NCBI GenBank assembly: GCA_009911365.1
Contig: QXXF01000020.1
Span: 26,277-90,276 of the forward strand
DNA: 64,000 nt
From: Clostridiales bacterium
GTDB taxonomy: Bacteria; Bacillota; Clostridia; Peptostreptococcales; Anaerovoracaceae
Direction of reading: 5' to 3'
In this document: positions 16,381-25,421 of the stretch, in pieces
Layout of the letters: every line of letters begins with the position of its first letter
Numbering within the stretch: the first letter of the stretch is position 1
The notes under the pieces: model-generated
Seen by the model: the letters and a program-made list of their open reading frames with translations, nothing else
What the model was told of the DNA's origin: nothing
The model's database searches: none
Translations under genes and position numbers: made by a program

Positions 16381-16970
16381 CTACATTCCGAGAAACGCCA
16401 CATATTCCTGAACTGACATCATGGGCGCACGCAAAGCGATCTCAGTGTCTTTGGAAACCTTCCCCTCCAAGACCATTTCTCTCCCTGCTTGCTCCACGCT
16501 TCGCAGCCAGGCTTCAACGATTTTCAAAATAGAGGGTTCTTTACCTTTTAACAGTTTCCCGCAGTTTCGATAAATTTCAAGAGATGGACCGCAGCAGGCA
16601 ACAACGGCCTTCACCACCTCAAAGTTGTTTTCCCCTGGAAAACCACAGTTAGATAAAATAACAAACTTTTGTGTTCTGGCCTGGCTATCCTGAAGATCAA
16701 AGTTCCCCTGATCCTCTATGATATGCGGGCATTTCAAAGGAGCAAGCCGATCTGCGAAGTTTTTTAGCAGCGCAGTCATGTTCCAAGTACATATCGGCGT
16801 GGCAAAGCATACGATATCCGATTCGTTATAGCGGGTCAAAAGTCCTTTCATATCATCTGACAAGGCGCATGTCCCAGGTGTTTGAAACCAGCAGGTAAAG
16901 CAGCCTTGGCACTGGATTTGGTAGCACTATTCGCACCAGCGGGGCTTCCGTTAAATACTGTCACTTTCAT
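16381..16970 (-). pseudogene. NADPH-dependent FMN reductase / flavodoxin-family protein, internally deleted
   Basis: Begins ATG 16970 behind AGGGAGGAATATCT as MKVTVFNGSPAGANSAT, the standard start of this family, but then jumps out of frame. The correct frame resumes with CQGCFTCWFQTPGTCALSDD and continues intact to 16381 (SDIVCFATPICTWNMTALLK, FVILSNCGFPG). About 38 residues between NSAT and the CQGC motif are missing, and the junction is frameshifted. Family members reduce flavins or quinones and often carry the CxxCxxC-like motif seen here. A pseudogene with one defined deletion. Confidence 0.82.
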
Positions 16971-17101
16971 AGATATTCCTCCCTAGATCTTTGTTCTAAA
17001 CGACTGTACCTGTCACAAACATGTCGTCTCTACGGCTAAAAGCATATCATTTAGAACTGGGAAGCACAACCTACGAAGCGTAGAGTCATAATGCGTTTGG
17101 A

Positions 17102-17629
17102 TTATGTGCCATTAACATAGATGTATCCCACAATATCTTCTTTTTTGTTCCATGGTCTGCCGCAATTAAAATAAATCGCTTCTTTTTTCTCCGCCACCTT
17201 CCAGCCGGACTCGGAAACGAGCAAGGGCTCCGCCTGTTCCACAATGGCCACATGAGTGGCATAACAAGCGATAGCCCCTCGCCTTGGTTCCTGTCCATAA
17301 GGATACCAGCCTCGCTCCCTATTTTGCTCCCACCAGGTGCCTGCGTTTCCAATAAACATATGAGGAAGCTGCCTGCCCGCTATTTCACATGCCCTGCCCC
17401 AGGCGTACCACGTGCAGTTTCCTGTTATGTATCCTTTCTTCGTTTTACCATAAGGCGCAAGATGCGGGTAAAAGGGGTTGATGTCTTCATGATAATAAAA
17501 CTGTGCGCCTGCCGCACCTTTTACTGGCGGGTGTTCTCGGATAGATGGAGACTTCTGCCATGTGGTCATATTGTAGAAGGTAATGATCGCCAAAATCAGC
17601 AAAAGCCCTGCCGCCGCTCTCTGTCTCAT
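17102..17629 (-). CDS. Secreted CHAP-domain amidase/endopeptidase
   Basis: 175 residues. An uncleaved or cleavable N-terminal hydrophobic segment (AAAGLLLILAIITFYNM) precedes a CHAP domain with catalytic Cys72 in GNCTWYAWGRA and His126 in YATHVAIVE, the Glu after it completing the triad. It probably cuts peptidoglycan cross-bridges or stems outside the membrane. ATG follows AAAGGCGG. No partner gene is adjacent; it could serve in remodelling, spore formation or competition. Confidence 0.82.
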   Translation of the reverse strand: MRQRAAAGLLLILAIITFYNMTTWQKSPSIREHPPVKGAAGAQFYYHEDINPFYPHLAPYGKTKKGYITGNCTWYAWGRACEIAGRQLPHMFIGNAGTWWEQNRERGWYPYGQEPRRGAIACYATHVAIVEQAEPLLVSESGWKVAEKKEAIYFNCGRPWNKKEDIVGYIYVNGT

Positions 17630-17710
17630 AAGGCCGCCTTTCTCTCTTTCCAGTCTATGCGGCTGGCCTGAAAGCTATGCGGATTTTTTTACAGATGGCC
17701 TTACTAATCT

Positions 17711-18607
17711 TTAAGAGAGATACTGCTCCACTTCCGCTTCCTGCATGCCGATGGTTTCTGCGATTTGCGCCGCATTCATCCCAGCGGCGGCCATGCCTTG
17801 GATCGCATGCTTCAGCTGCCGCTTTATCTCTGCAAATTCGGCAAGTTGCTGAAGAAGCTCAGCCTTCTCCGCCTCCTGGCGCTTCCTCTGCCGTTCGATG
17901 CTGGCCTGCCAGTGGAGGAATTTGTCTCTGGCGATGGCTTTTTCCTTCACGAGCTCGTCTTCCGTCACCTTGCGCATGATTGTGTCCGTCATTTGGATCT
18001 CCTTTCCACCCTGCCGCTTCAACTCCTCCACGTATTCCTCTTTTCCCAGTTCCCCCGCATATTTCAAATACTCCAGGAACCGCTCCACGTCGCTGAGCTC
18101 GCTGGCCGGTTTGCCCTCCGGGTTCACTTTGGGCAGTTCGATGTAATGCAGCTGAAACAACTCCGTCAAAAGCTCTCCCGTGTCAGGCTCTTTGAGCATG
18201 AAACGGGTGTGGAATTTCCCGTTTTTCTCCGAGCGGGTGAAGTTCAGCAACAGTATGCTGATGGTTTTCTTCAGTTTACCATATTTCTCGCCCGCTGCCA
18301 ATCCCTGCGTCACCATGCCGCAATGGTAATACAGGTTCCTTTCGATGATCTCGTCGTCTTCCGCGAACTGCATTTCGATGTCCAGCAGTTCGCCCCGGTC
18401 CGTCTCCGCCTTGATGTCCAGGATCCCTTCTTTCTGGGAATCCGTTTCCCGAACGTTGAAGGGGTTCCGATAGGTGACGGATTTGATGGGGTCGGTTTTC
18501 CGATCCAGAATCAGGTTCAGCATGCCGATCAGCGCTTCTTTGCAGTCTTCGTCTTCTCTTCCGTACACCGCTTTGAACATCACGTCGTTTTTTAGTGTGA
18601 GTGCCAT
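17711..18607 (-). CDS. Rpn-type PD-(D/E)XK nuclease family protein
   Basis: 298 residues of the RpnA/transposase_31-like family (TIGR01784). The nuclease core shows ILDIKAETDRGELLDIEMQ with Asp64, Glu78 and Gln80 as the D...ExQ catalytic set. The middle (LYYHCGMVTQGLAAGEKYGK, FTRSEKNGKFHTRFML) is typical, and residues 225-265 form a charged coiled coil, followed by a short helix-turn-helix-like end (NAAQIAETIGMQEAEVEQYL). Start ATG lies behind AAGGAGGCGGCC. Family members promote recombination or act as nucleases; the gene is alone here and its GC and codon use look slightly higher than its neighbours, compatible with horizontal spread. Confidence 0.85.
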   Translation of the reverse strand: MALTLKNDVMFKAVYGREDEDCKEALIGMLNLILDRKTDPIKSVTYRNPFNVRETDSQKEGILDIKAETDRGELLDIEMQFAEDDEIIERNLYYHCGMVTQGLAAGEKYGKLKKTISILLLNFTRSEKNGKFHTRFMLKEPDTGELLTELFQLHYIELPKVNPEGKPASELSDVERFLEYLKYAGELGKEEYVEELKRQGGKEIQMTDTIMRKVTEDELVKEKAIARDKFLHWQASIERQRKRQEAEKAELLQQLAEFAEIKRQLKHAIQGMAAAGMNAAQIAETIGMQEAEVEQYLS

Positions 18608-18916
18608 GGCCGCCTCCTTGTTGTAAATTTTATATTTATTTCCTATTATTTTACAATGCTGAACCTGATTTGTAAATACTTCCCACTTATTTTTCTATAA
18701 TTTTCCTTATTATCTTTATATAGGCATAATCGAAGTTGTAGATCTGCCTATTTTCTTTTTGATTTCCTTTTTAAGGTTTGATCCTGTCATTTGAGAAGAC
18801 CATTGAAAAGAACTCCGCAATGCAGTATAATCAAATCCACAGTTATTTTTCAATCGTATGGCTCTATAGAACGCATGCTTTCTTGATGAGTCACCGATAC
18901 TATGAGGAGGTGTGAC

Positions 18917-20329
18917 ATGACAGCTTCTTTACAAAGGGAACTGGATTTCATCATTAACGCTATGGAGGATGGAATCTATATCGCAGATGAGCAAGGAATT
19001 TTCATCGCTATCAATGACGTGGCCGCACAATTAGAAGGAATCTCTCCAGAAATGTTCATTGGAAAGCACGCTTCCGCATTGGTTAACCCTGACCTCTTGG
19101 ATGAAGATGAAGTAATCACGTTGAAAGTATTGAAAACAAAAGATGTTGTGCATCAATACAAAGAAAGCCACAATGGACGCAAAATCATGGTCACGGGAAC
19201 GCCAATCTTCAAAGATAACATTTTATTTCGTATTTTGATTCAGGAAAGAGACATTACTGCCATTACAAATCTGCAGCAAGAATTGGACAGCCTGACTCGC
19301 ATCAAAGAAAGCATTGAAAACGAGCTGGCCATTTTAACAAAACGCTCTTGCCTGTCTTCAAAACTGATTTATAAAAGCAATCAGATGGATAAAATCGTTT
19401 AGATCTGCATGCGTATCGCCAATGTTGACACTACGGTTTTGATCACTGGTGAATCTGGAACGGGAAAAGGTGTATTGGCCAATTTGATCCATGAACACAG
19501 TTCACGGGCATCTCATAATTTCATTAAAATCGACTGTACGGCTATCCCGGACAGTTTATTTGAATCTGAACTTTTTGGTTATGAACCAGGCAGCTTTACA
19601 GGTGCGAAAAAAGAGGGAAAAAGCGGTCTAATCGAATTGGCAAATCATGGGACATTGTTTATCGATGAAATCGGAGAACTCCCTCTGCGGCTTCAGACAA
19701 AACTACTGACCGTAATACAAGACAAAGCATTTTATCGTATTGGAGGCAATGCGCCAATCCCTTTAGATATCCGAATCATCACTGCGACAAACCGCAATTT
19801 GGAGGAAATGGTAGCAGCTCACGAATTTAGAGAAGATTTGTATTACCGTTTAAGCGTAGTACCCATCATGATCCCGCCTCTGCGTGAACGTGCAGATGAT
19901 ATTTATCCCCTTATCATACATTTTTTAACTTTATTTAATCAAAAATATCAGTTATCTAAAAAATTTGCGCCAAAAGTTCTGGATTATTTCACAAACTATC
20001 CTTGGAAGGGAAACGTCCGCCAGTTAGAAAACACCATCGAGCGTTTAGTCGTGACAACAGAAGCAAACACTATAAAACCTGAGGATCTTCCTCTCGCCAT
20101 CACGCAGCAGGCCATCTATGACATTGCTGGCTTTGAGTCCTGCCAGACCTACGCCAGAGCCTTTGCTGATTTTGAAAAACACCTTCTGACCAATGTGATG
20201 CGTAATAGCTCCTCCACTAAAGAAATGTCTGAAATTTTACAGATCGCACCGAATACGATCACCACAAAATTAAAAAAATATGGAATCAAGATTCCGTTTA
20301 AAAAGGGGCCTAAACATCACAGCCACTGA
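18917..20329 (+). pseudogene. Sigma-54-dependent activator (PAS-AAA+-Fis) with in-frame amber
   Basis: Second enhancer-binding protein, about 470 codons. ATG 18917 is behind GAGGAGGTGTGAC. Residues 1-115 are a PAS sensor (MEDGIYIADEQGIFIAINDV), then a coiled linker, then TAG at 19400-19402 in the phrase DKIV-stop-ICMRIANVDTTVLITG. The same frame continues open through Walker A GESGTGKG, GYEPGSFTGA (the sigma-54 loop with Ser in place of the first Ala), FIDEIGELP, LYYRLSVVPI and a Fis-type HTH (EMSEILQIAPNTITTKLKK). A Glu or Gln is expected at the amber. Either a nonsense mutation or readthrough. Target is probably the amidohydrolase-BCCT operon. Confidence 0.85.
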
Positions 20330-20447
20330 TAAACGAAGCGCAAACTCAGATTCACCGCCAAAACTATTCTTGCCCCTATTTTGGCGATGTTAATTCTGTA
20401 TTTTCCAATCACTTTTTCCCTATCCTTTTATTCATATACTCATATAT

Positions 20448-20460
20448 TTGATCGAATCAA
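20448..20460. promoter_or_regulatory. Candidate activator site upstream of operon B
   Basis: TTGAT-CGA-ATCAA, about 145 bp upstream of the -24 element, a normal distance for an enhancer site. A related half TTGATTAAA follows at about 20466. The gap from 20330 to 20689 holds no gene, only these regulatory elements. Confidence 0.35.
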
Positions 20461-20578
20461 AAAATTGATTAAACTCTTTATCTCTTTTAACCCAAGGTTT
20501 TGTGGTCCTTTACCCTAGAAATTGGCCTCAATTCTTTGATTGTATTACCAGCCGGCATTACACCCCTCTCTCAATTTT

Positions 20579-20592
20579 GTTGAAATTTCAAC
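20579..20592. promoter_or_regulatory. Perfect 14-bp palindrome next to the -24 element
   Basis: GTTGAAATTTCAAC ends 12 bp before the TGGCAC box. It is too close for a normal enhancer site, and may be a repressor or modulator site. Confidence 0.4.
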
Positions 20593-20604
20593 GGTTATAG
20601 GACC

Positions 20605-20620
20605 TGGCACACAAATTGCT
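20605..20620 (+). promoter_or_regulatory. Sigma-54 (-24/-12) promoter of operon B
   Basis: TGGCACACAAATTGCT matches TGGCAC-N5-TTGCT perfectly. It lies 69 bp upstream of the amidohydrolase start and downstream of the activator gene. Confidence 0.93.
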
Positions 20621-20689
20621 ATTTTGTAAGGCAGCAGATGGCTAATCCTATCATGGCTTCTGACAAAAAGTAATAGGAGGATAAAACAC

Positions 20690-22336
20690 ATGATGAAAAA
20701 AAAGCAATTATTGGTTCATGGCGGCAATATCATCACAATGGATGAAAATAACATTGTGGAAGCCGTCGCAGTCGAGGAAGGCACGATCATTGAAACAGGA
20801 AACATGGAACAATGCAGACAATCGCTGACTGGTGGTTTTGAAGAGATTGACCTAAAGGGGAAAACCATGCTGCCTGGATTCATTGATCCCCATGTCCATT
20901 TTCTCTACACAGGCATGCTGACAAGCTGGGCTGATCTCACTTACCCTAACTGTAAATCCATTGGCGATATGATCCGCATCTTGAAAGAATACGCAAAGAC
21001 TCTTCCTGAAGACGTAGTGATTTGCGGCTATGGCTTTGATCAAAGAAAGCTTTTGGAAGAGCGTTATCCCACGACAAAAGATTTGGATCAGGTGGCTGCG
21101 GATCGCAAAGTAAAAATTATGCATATCAGCGGACACGGAATTGGCGTGAATTCTTATTATATGCAGACCATGGGCATTGATAAAAACACGCCGGACGTTG
21201 ATGGGGGCGTGATCTTCAGAGACCAGGAAGGTAATCTGGAAGGTATGTTTTTCGATTCAGCCGCAGATCATCTTGTGGGGGAAAACGAAGTCAGGATCGG
21301 AAATCATGGAATCAATTGTCACGCCTATTATCCCATGGAAATGTACCTGGAATACATCAAAAAGGCACAAGATATGGCTCTGGCCGCAGGATTGACCAGC
21401 ATCAACGAAGTGCAAGTCACAAGGTACGAAATGTCCGCCTACCAAGAGGCCCGAAAAAAGGGGCTGCTGAAAAGCAGGCTGGTATCCACATACTATTCCT
21501 GTTATTTCGATGAATTAAAAGACCTGGGTATGTGGCCTCGCATCGGGGATGATAAATTTATGCTCAATGGGCTAAAATTATATGCGGACGGCTCGCTCCT
21601 CAGTGGAACGACTTTTCTAAAGCAGGGATATAAACCTTGGATCAAGACGGCTGGGCACTTTTTTCATAAACCCCAGGAATTGATGGATCTGATCAAAGAC
21701 GCAAATGCCCATGGCTTTCAGACACTTACCCACGTGACAGGAAACGTGGCCATTGATTATATCATCCAAGCCGTACGGGAAGCAAGAGCCGAGCATCCGG
21801 AAATCCATCTTCGTCACAGGATTGAACACTGCGGCTTAGCAACGGAGGAACAGGTGGCGCAAATGAACGAACTGGATATTTGGCCAATCCCTCAGCCAAT
21901 GCATTTTCATCTTTATGGCAAAGGCGTTGTACAAGCAGTCGGCGAAACCGGGGAAGATTACAATCCCTATGGCTGGTTCAAAAAGCATAACGTGCCGATC
22001 GTCATTTCCTCAGACTCTCCGGTTTCCACTCCTGACGTATTTACTTCCATTTATACGGCAGTCACCCGCAAAACCGCAGACAACGAGGTCATTGGCCCTC
22101 ACCAGAAAATTTCCATCGAAGACGCATTGATGGGATGCACGCTCAATGCGGCGAAGGCCATGCATATGGAAGATAAAGTCGGATCTCTTGAATGTGGAAA
22201 AAAAGCTGATTTTCTCATTGTCAGCGATGATCCGCTCACATGCGATGTTGAAAAGATAAAAGACATCGAAATCTTGGAAACCTGGATAGACGGAAAGGTT
22301 GAATATACAAAAGGTGAAAATTATGGAAAACAGTAA
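20690..22336 (+). CDS. Amidohydrolase family 3 (YtcJ-like) metal-dependent hydrolase
   Basis: 548 residues, cytoplasmic. Composite beta-sandwich and TIM barrel of the amidohydrolase superfamily: GFIDPHVHF (metal HxH), MHISGHGIGVN, TLTHVTGNVAIDY, RHRIEHCGLA and ISSDSPVSTPDVF (metal Asp), then the C-terminal sandwich KKADFLIVSDDPL. YtcJ-like members hydrolyse amides, formamides or related C-N bonds; the substrate is unknown. Start ATG ATG behind TAATAGGAGG. First gene after a sigma-54 promoter, overlapping the downstream BCCT transporter by 14 bp, so transporter and hydrolase are very likely made together to import and cut one compound. Confidence 0.9.
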   Translation: MMKKKQLLVHGGNIITMDENNIVEAVAVEEGTIIETGNMEQCRQSLTGGFEEIDLKGKTMLPGFIDPHVHFLYTGMLTSWADLTYPNCKSIGDMIRILKEYAKTLPEDVVICGYGFDQRKLLEERYPTTKDLDQVAADRKVKIMHISGHGIGVNSYYMQTMGIDKNTPDVDGGVIFRDQEGNLEGMFFDSAADHLVGENEVRIGNHGINCHAYYPMEMYLEYIKKAQDMALAAGLTSINEVQVTRYEMSAYQEARKKGLLKSRLVSTYYSCYFDELKDLGMWPRIGDDKFMLNGLKLYADGSLLSGTTFLKQGYKPWIKTAGHFFHKPQELMDLIKDANAHGFQTLTHVTGNVAIDYIIQAVREARAEHPEIHLRHRIEHCGLATEEQVAQMNELDIWPIPQPMHFHLYGKGVVQAVGETGEDYNPYGWFKKHNVPIVISSDSPVSTPDVFTSIYTAVTRKTADNEVIGPHQKISIEDALMGCTLNAAKAMHMEDKVGSLECGKKADFLIVSDDPLTCDVEKIKDIEILETWIDGKVEYTKGENYGKQ

Positions 22337-23897
22337 AAATAACAACACACAAAAAAAGCGAGCTTATGAACTCTGGTTGGTCATTGTGCCTTTGGGCGCA
22401 ATCGCTGCCTTATCTGTATGGTTTTTGCTGCAGCCAGAACAAAGCGTAGCGAGTCTTACCAATTTCGGATCGTTCTTCGTTTCCAAAACAGGCTGGTTTT
22501 TTATGATTACCCCTCTCATTTTGATCATATTAAGCCTGCAATGGGCATTTTCCAAAAAGGGCAAAATCAGAATGGGCGGACCGGAGGCAAAAGCCACTTA
22601 CCCATTATGGAGTTATATCGGAATGCTCTTCTGCGCCAGCCTGGCCGGAGGTTCCTGCATCTTTTCCATGGTTGAATGGTCTTATTACTATGCTGCGCCG
22701 CCTTTTGGCATCGAGCCTTTAAGTATAGAAGCCGCCAAGTGGTCCATTCCATTTAATATGTTTCACTGGGGCATCACCCCTGCGTCCCTATACCTGCTTC
22801 TTGCCATTCCCTTTTGCTATATGTTTTATGTCAGGAAACATCAAACCCTGAAACTTGGAAACATGGTAGGCATCATGATCGGAGATAAGCCTTATCGAAC
22901 TCCTGTCACGAAAATCGTGAATTTGATTTTCGTTATCGTTATTGTTGGTGGATTTGCCTGCACACTTGGATTAGGCATTCCAAACGTGGCAAACTGCCTG
23001 ATGGCAGTCTTTGGTTTTAAAAATGAACTTGTTGTCAGTATTGTCATCACTGTGGTCATTTCCTTGATTTTTTCGTTCAGTTCGTATCTTGGGCTTAGCA
23101 AAGGCATGTCCAAATTAAGTACCATTAATATTGTATGGGCATTTGCCTTTCTGGCAGTAATCCTAGTAAGCGGCTCAACGATTTTCACATTGGAAAACAG
23201 CATCACTTCCGTTGGAAAAATGCTGAATGAATTCCTTACTATGGCCACAAATCTGGATGCCATTGGCCAATCTGGATTCGCACAGGTATGGACCATTTTC
23301 TTCTACAGTTATTCCTGGGCCTATGTGGCAGTAATCGCTGTGCTAATCGTACGAATCTCTTATGGCCGGACATTTCGAGAAATGATCTTTTCTGTACTGC
23401 TGGGCGTTCCTGCTGGGGCCTGGGTTCTCATGGGAATCAATGGAAGTAATTCCCTTGACTATCAACTGTCAGGAAGACTGGATGTGGCTTCTATCGTGAC
23501 AAACGAAGGTAATCATGCTGCCGTTGTCTCAATACTCGGCGAAACGATAATGGGGCCTGTTATCGGTGTCCTCGCTTTTGCGATCATGATCATCATGTTT
23601 CTTGCCACATCTCTGGATAGCGCTTCTTTGTCACTGGCAGAGGCCACTACTCTTGACAGTGAAAATGGAAAAGAACCCGCACCAATCTTACGACTGGTAT
23701 GGTGCGTCATTCTGGCAGTGATCCCACTGATTATGACTGCGGTAGGCGCAGATCTAAACGCACTTCAGGCTTTTGTGAACGTTGCGTGTTGGCCCATCTT
23801 GATCGTTGGGATATATATGTGGGGAAAAACCATTAAATGGGCAAAAGAAGATCAGCCCACTATCGAGCAAATAACACCTGCTCAGAAAGAACATTGA
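22323..23897 (+). CDS. BCCT-family transporter
   Basis: 524 residues with the twelve-span BCCT architecture; the region with GMLFCASLAGGSCIFSMVEW matches TM2-TM3 and FNMFHWGITPASLYLLLAIP the TM4 Trp-rich segment, while SYGRTFREMIFSVLLG is the conserved amphipathic helix. BCCT carriers import quaternary ammonium compounds (betaine, carnitine, choline) by sodium symport or exchange. The start is ATG 22323 with AAAGGTG, overlapping the amidohydrolase stop; a longer frame from 22299 lacks a site. The decayed copy at 9426 is its paralogue. The substrate is presumably the amidohydrolase substrate or its precursor. Confidence 0.93.
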   Translation: MENSKNNNTQKKRAYELWLVIVPLGAIAALSVWFLLQPEQSVASLTNFGSFFVSKTGWFFMITPLILIILSLQWAFSKKGKIRMGGPEAKATYPLWSYIGMLFCASLAGGSCIFSMVEWSYYYAAPPFGIEPLSIEAAKWSIPFNMFHWGITPASLYLLLAIPFCYMFYVRKHQTLKLGNMVGIMIGDKPYRTPVTKIVNLIFVIVIVGGFACTLGLGIPNVANCLMAVFGFKNELVVSIVITVVISLIFSFSSYLGLSKGMSKLSTINIVWAFAFLAVILVSGSTIFTLENSITSVGKMLNEFLTMATNLDAIGQSGFAQVWTIFFYSYSWAYVAVIAVLIVRISYGRTFREMIFSVLLGVPAGAWVLMGINGSNSLDYQLSGRLDVASIVTNEGNHAAVVSILGETIMGPVIGVLAFAIMIIMFLATSLDSASLSLAEATTLDSENGKEPAPILRLVWCVILAVIPLIMTAVGADLNALQAFVNVACWPILIVGIYMWGKTIKWAKEDQPTIEQITPAQKEH

Positions 23898-23938
23898 CTT
23901 CGCAGGCGGAACTATCCTATCGTCTAATTTCAAAATCA

Positions 23939-23981
23939 AGAACCCACCTGCAAGCACAATACTTGCGGGTGGGTTCTTTTT
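23939..23981 (+). terminator. Terminator after BCCT operon B
   Basis: AGAACCCACCTGCAAG pairs with CTTGCGGGTGGGTTCT around a 7-nt loop, followed by TTTTATC. It may also act for the convergent gene at 24019, since A residues precede the stem. Confidence 0.92.
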
Positions 23982-24018
23982 ATCAATGATTCACATGATA
24001 TTGCAAAAATCTTTTGCC

Positions 24019-25302
24019 TTATTTCAGCAGATCCAGCATAGCCTGTTCGTTTACCATGTCTGCGTATTCAGAATCCATTTCTCTGATTCCAGCAGGGAAT
24101 TCATACTTAGCCAGTCTTTCTACGAATGGATCTGGATCAAAGTGTTCTGGTCCCCATGCGCCAGCGTCGCTCCAGATTCCTTTTGCGATGAGTTCCATCA
24201 TGATAACTGGTCCTACAGCAGTCTGTGCTACTACAGAGTTAGTTGTGTACTTCTGGATGCAATCCTGGTTGTCAGCGACCTGATACAGATAGATGGATCT
24301 GTATTTTCCGTCTTTCCAACCTGTTACCCATGTACCAGCGCAGCCTTTTCCTGTCATAGTCATAGTTGCGTCTACTGGGCTAGGAATTACTTTGCAGACA
24401 AAGTCTCTTGGAGTAATTTCAGCGTCGCCAACCTTGATCTTTGTTCTCTTGTCAGCCAGGCCATATTCGTGGAGAACTAACAGCTTTCTTCTGAATTCAG
24501 CCGGTACGCCGTATTTGAACGTTACGCGGTTGCAGTCGATTTCTCTTGGTACCAGCAGTACTTCTTCGTGCTCTACGTTTACAACTTCTACGTCGCCAAT
24601 TCCGCCAGGGAAGTTGAACACTTCTGGTTCGGAGAACTGTTCTGTACAGAACCAGTGTCCTTCAGGATGTTCTTCGTTCTTTTCCCAAATTACTGGTGGC
24701 TGCAGGCATTCTTCGATAGTAGTCCATACGGAGAATCCAAAGTCGGAATCTGTGTTTCCATAGTTGTCGCCGTCTCTTACGTCTACGCGGTCGATCTTGT
24801 CAAACAGATGCTTCTGTGCATATTTCGCAAATACGTCAGCCATTCCTGGTTCAACGCCAGAACCGCATACAGCGATCTGACCGGAAGCTTCCCATTCCTT
24901 CTGCTTCGCAAACTGATAGTCACCCAGTTTGATGTGAGCCAGTTCATAAGGTTTTTCAGGATGCTCTGTTCCCAGTGTCATCGCACAGTCCAGATATCCG
25001 ATCTTGCATTCGAGGCATGTATCGAAAATAGTTTCATTCATTCTTGGATCGCATGCGTTCATGGCAAATGTGATGCCATGTTCTTTTACAACCGCTTTGA
25101 TGCTATCAGCGTCCATAGCGTTGATCTGAGCTGGCACGAATTTTCCGCCACCGCAGATTTCGTTCGCTACTTTTTCCGCACGAGCCACGTCATAGTCCGC
25201 AACAACTACTTTTTCTGCCCAGTCGCCTTCTGCGCCTCTTCTCTTGATGATTGTAGCTGCTGATGTTCCTACGCCGCCGGCTCCAATAATAAGTAATTTC
25301 AT
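24019..25302 (-). CDS. Saccharopine dehydrogenase family oxidoreductase
   Basis: 427 residues. Rossmann start MKLLIIGAGGVGTSAATIIK binds NAD(P); SVWTTIEECLQPPVIWE, GGIGDVEVVNVEHEEV and the C-terminal catalytic domain fit the saccharopine/carboxynorspermidine dehydrogenase family. Possible reactions include lysine or polyamine metabolism; the exact substrate cannot be read. Codon use is strongly restricted (few rare Leu or Arg codons), suggesting high expression. ATG lies behind GGAGGTAAAAGAAG, and a TTGAAA-17-TAACAT promoter precedes it. An AraC-type regulator is immediately upstream on the same strand with its own long frame, and may control this gene. Confidence 0.85.
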   Translation of the reverse strand: MKLLIIGAGGVGTSAATIIKRRGAEGDWAEKVVVADYDVARAEKVANEICGGGKFVPAQINAMDADSIKAVVKEHGITFAMNACDPRMNETIFDTCLECKIGYLDCAMTLGTEHPEKPYELAHIKLGDYQFAKQKEWEASGQIAVCGSGVEPGMADVFAKYAQKHLFDKIDRVDVRDGDNYGNTDSDFGFSVWTTIEECLQPPVIWEKNEEHPEGHWFCTEQFSEPEVFNFPGGIGDVEVVNVEHEEVLLVPREIDCNRVTFKYGVPAEFRRKLLVLHEYGLADKRTKIKVGDAEITPRDFVCKVIPSPVDATMTMTGKGCAGTWVTGWKDGKYRSIYLYQVADNQDCIQKYTTNSVVAQTAVGPVIMMELIAKGIWSDAGAWGPEHFDPDPFVERLAKYEFPAGIREMDSEYADMVNEQAMLDLLK

Positions 25303-25357
25303 CTTCTTTTACCTCCAAACATTTCTTAGATATATGTGATTCGTTTCTGATGATTTA

Positions 25358-25386
25358 ATGTTACCAAAGGTATCTGAAAATTTCAA
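25358..25386 (-). promoter_or_regulatory. Promoter of saccharopine dehydrogenase-like gene
   Basis: Minus strand TTGAAA (25381-25386), 17 bp, TAACAT (25358-25363), ending 56 bp before the ATG. Confidence 0.6.
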
Positions 25387-25421
25387 CTATGGTTTTGCTC
25401 TAATACGATACTAATTTGCTG

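Noticed and set aside
17765-18595. 276-codon plus-strand frame opposite the Rpn-type gene
   Set aside because: His/Phe/Leu-rich antisense composition with no family resemblance, while the minus strand shows clear nuclease motifs.
17711-18607. Transposase of an insertion sequence
   Set aside because: Although such proteins are often labelled transposase, no terminal repeats or duplications flank it and the fold is a PD-(D/E)XK nuclease.
24568-25263. 231-codon plus-strand frame opposite the saccharopine-dehydrogenase-like gene
   Set aside because: Antisense artefact; low-quality protein sequence and no start signals.
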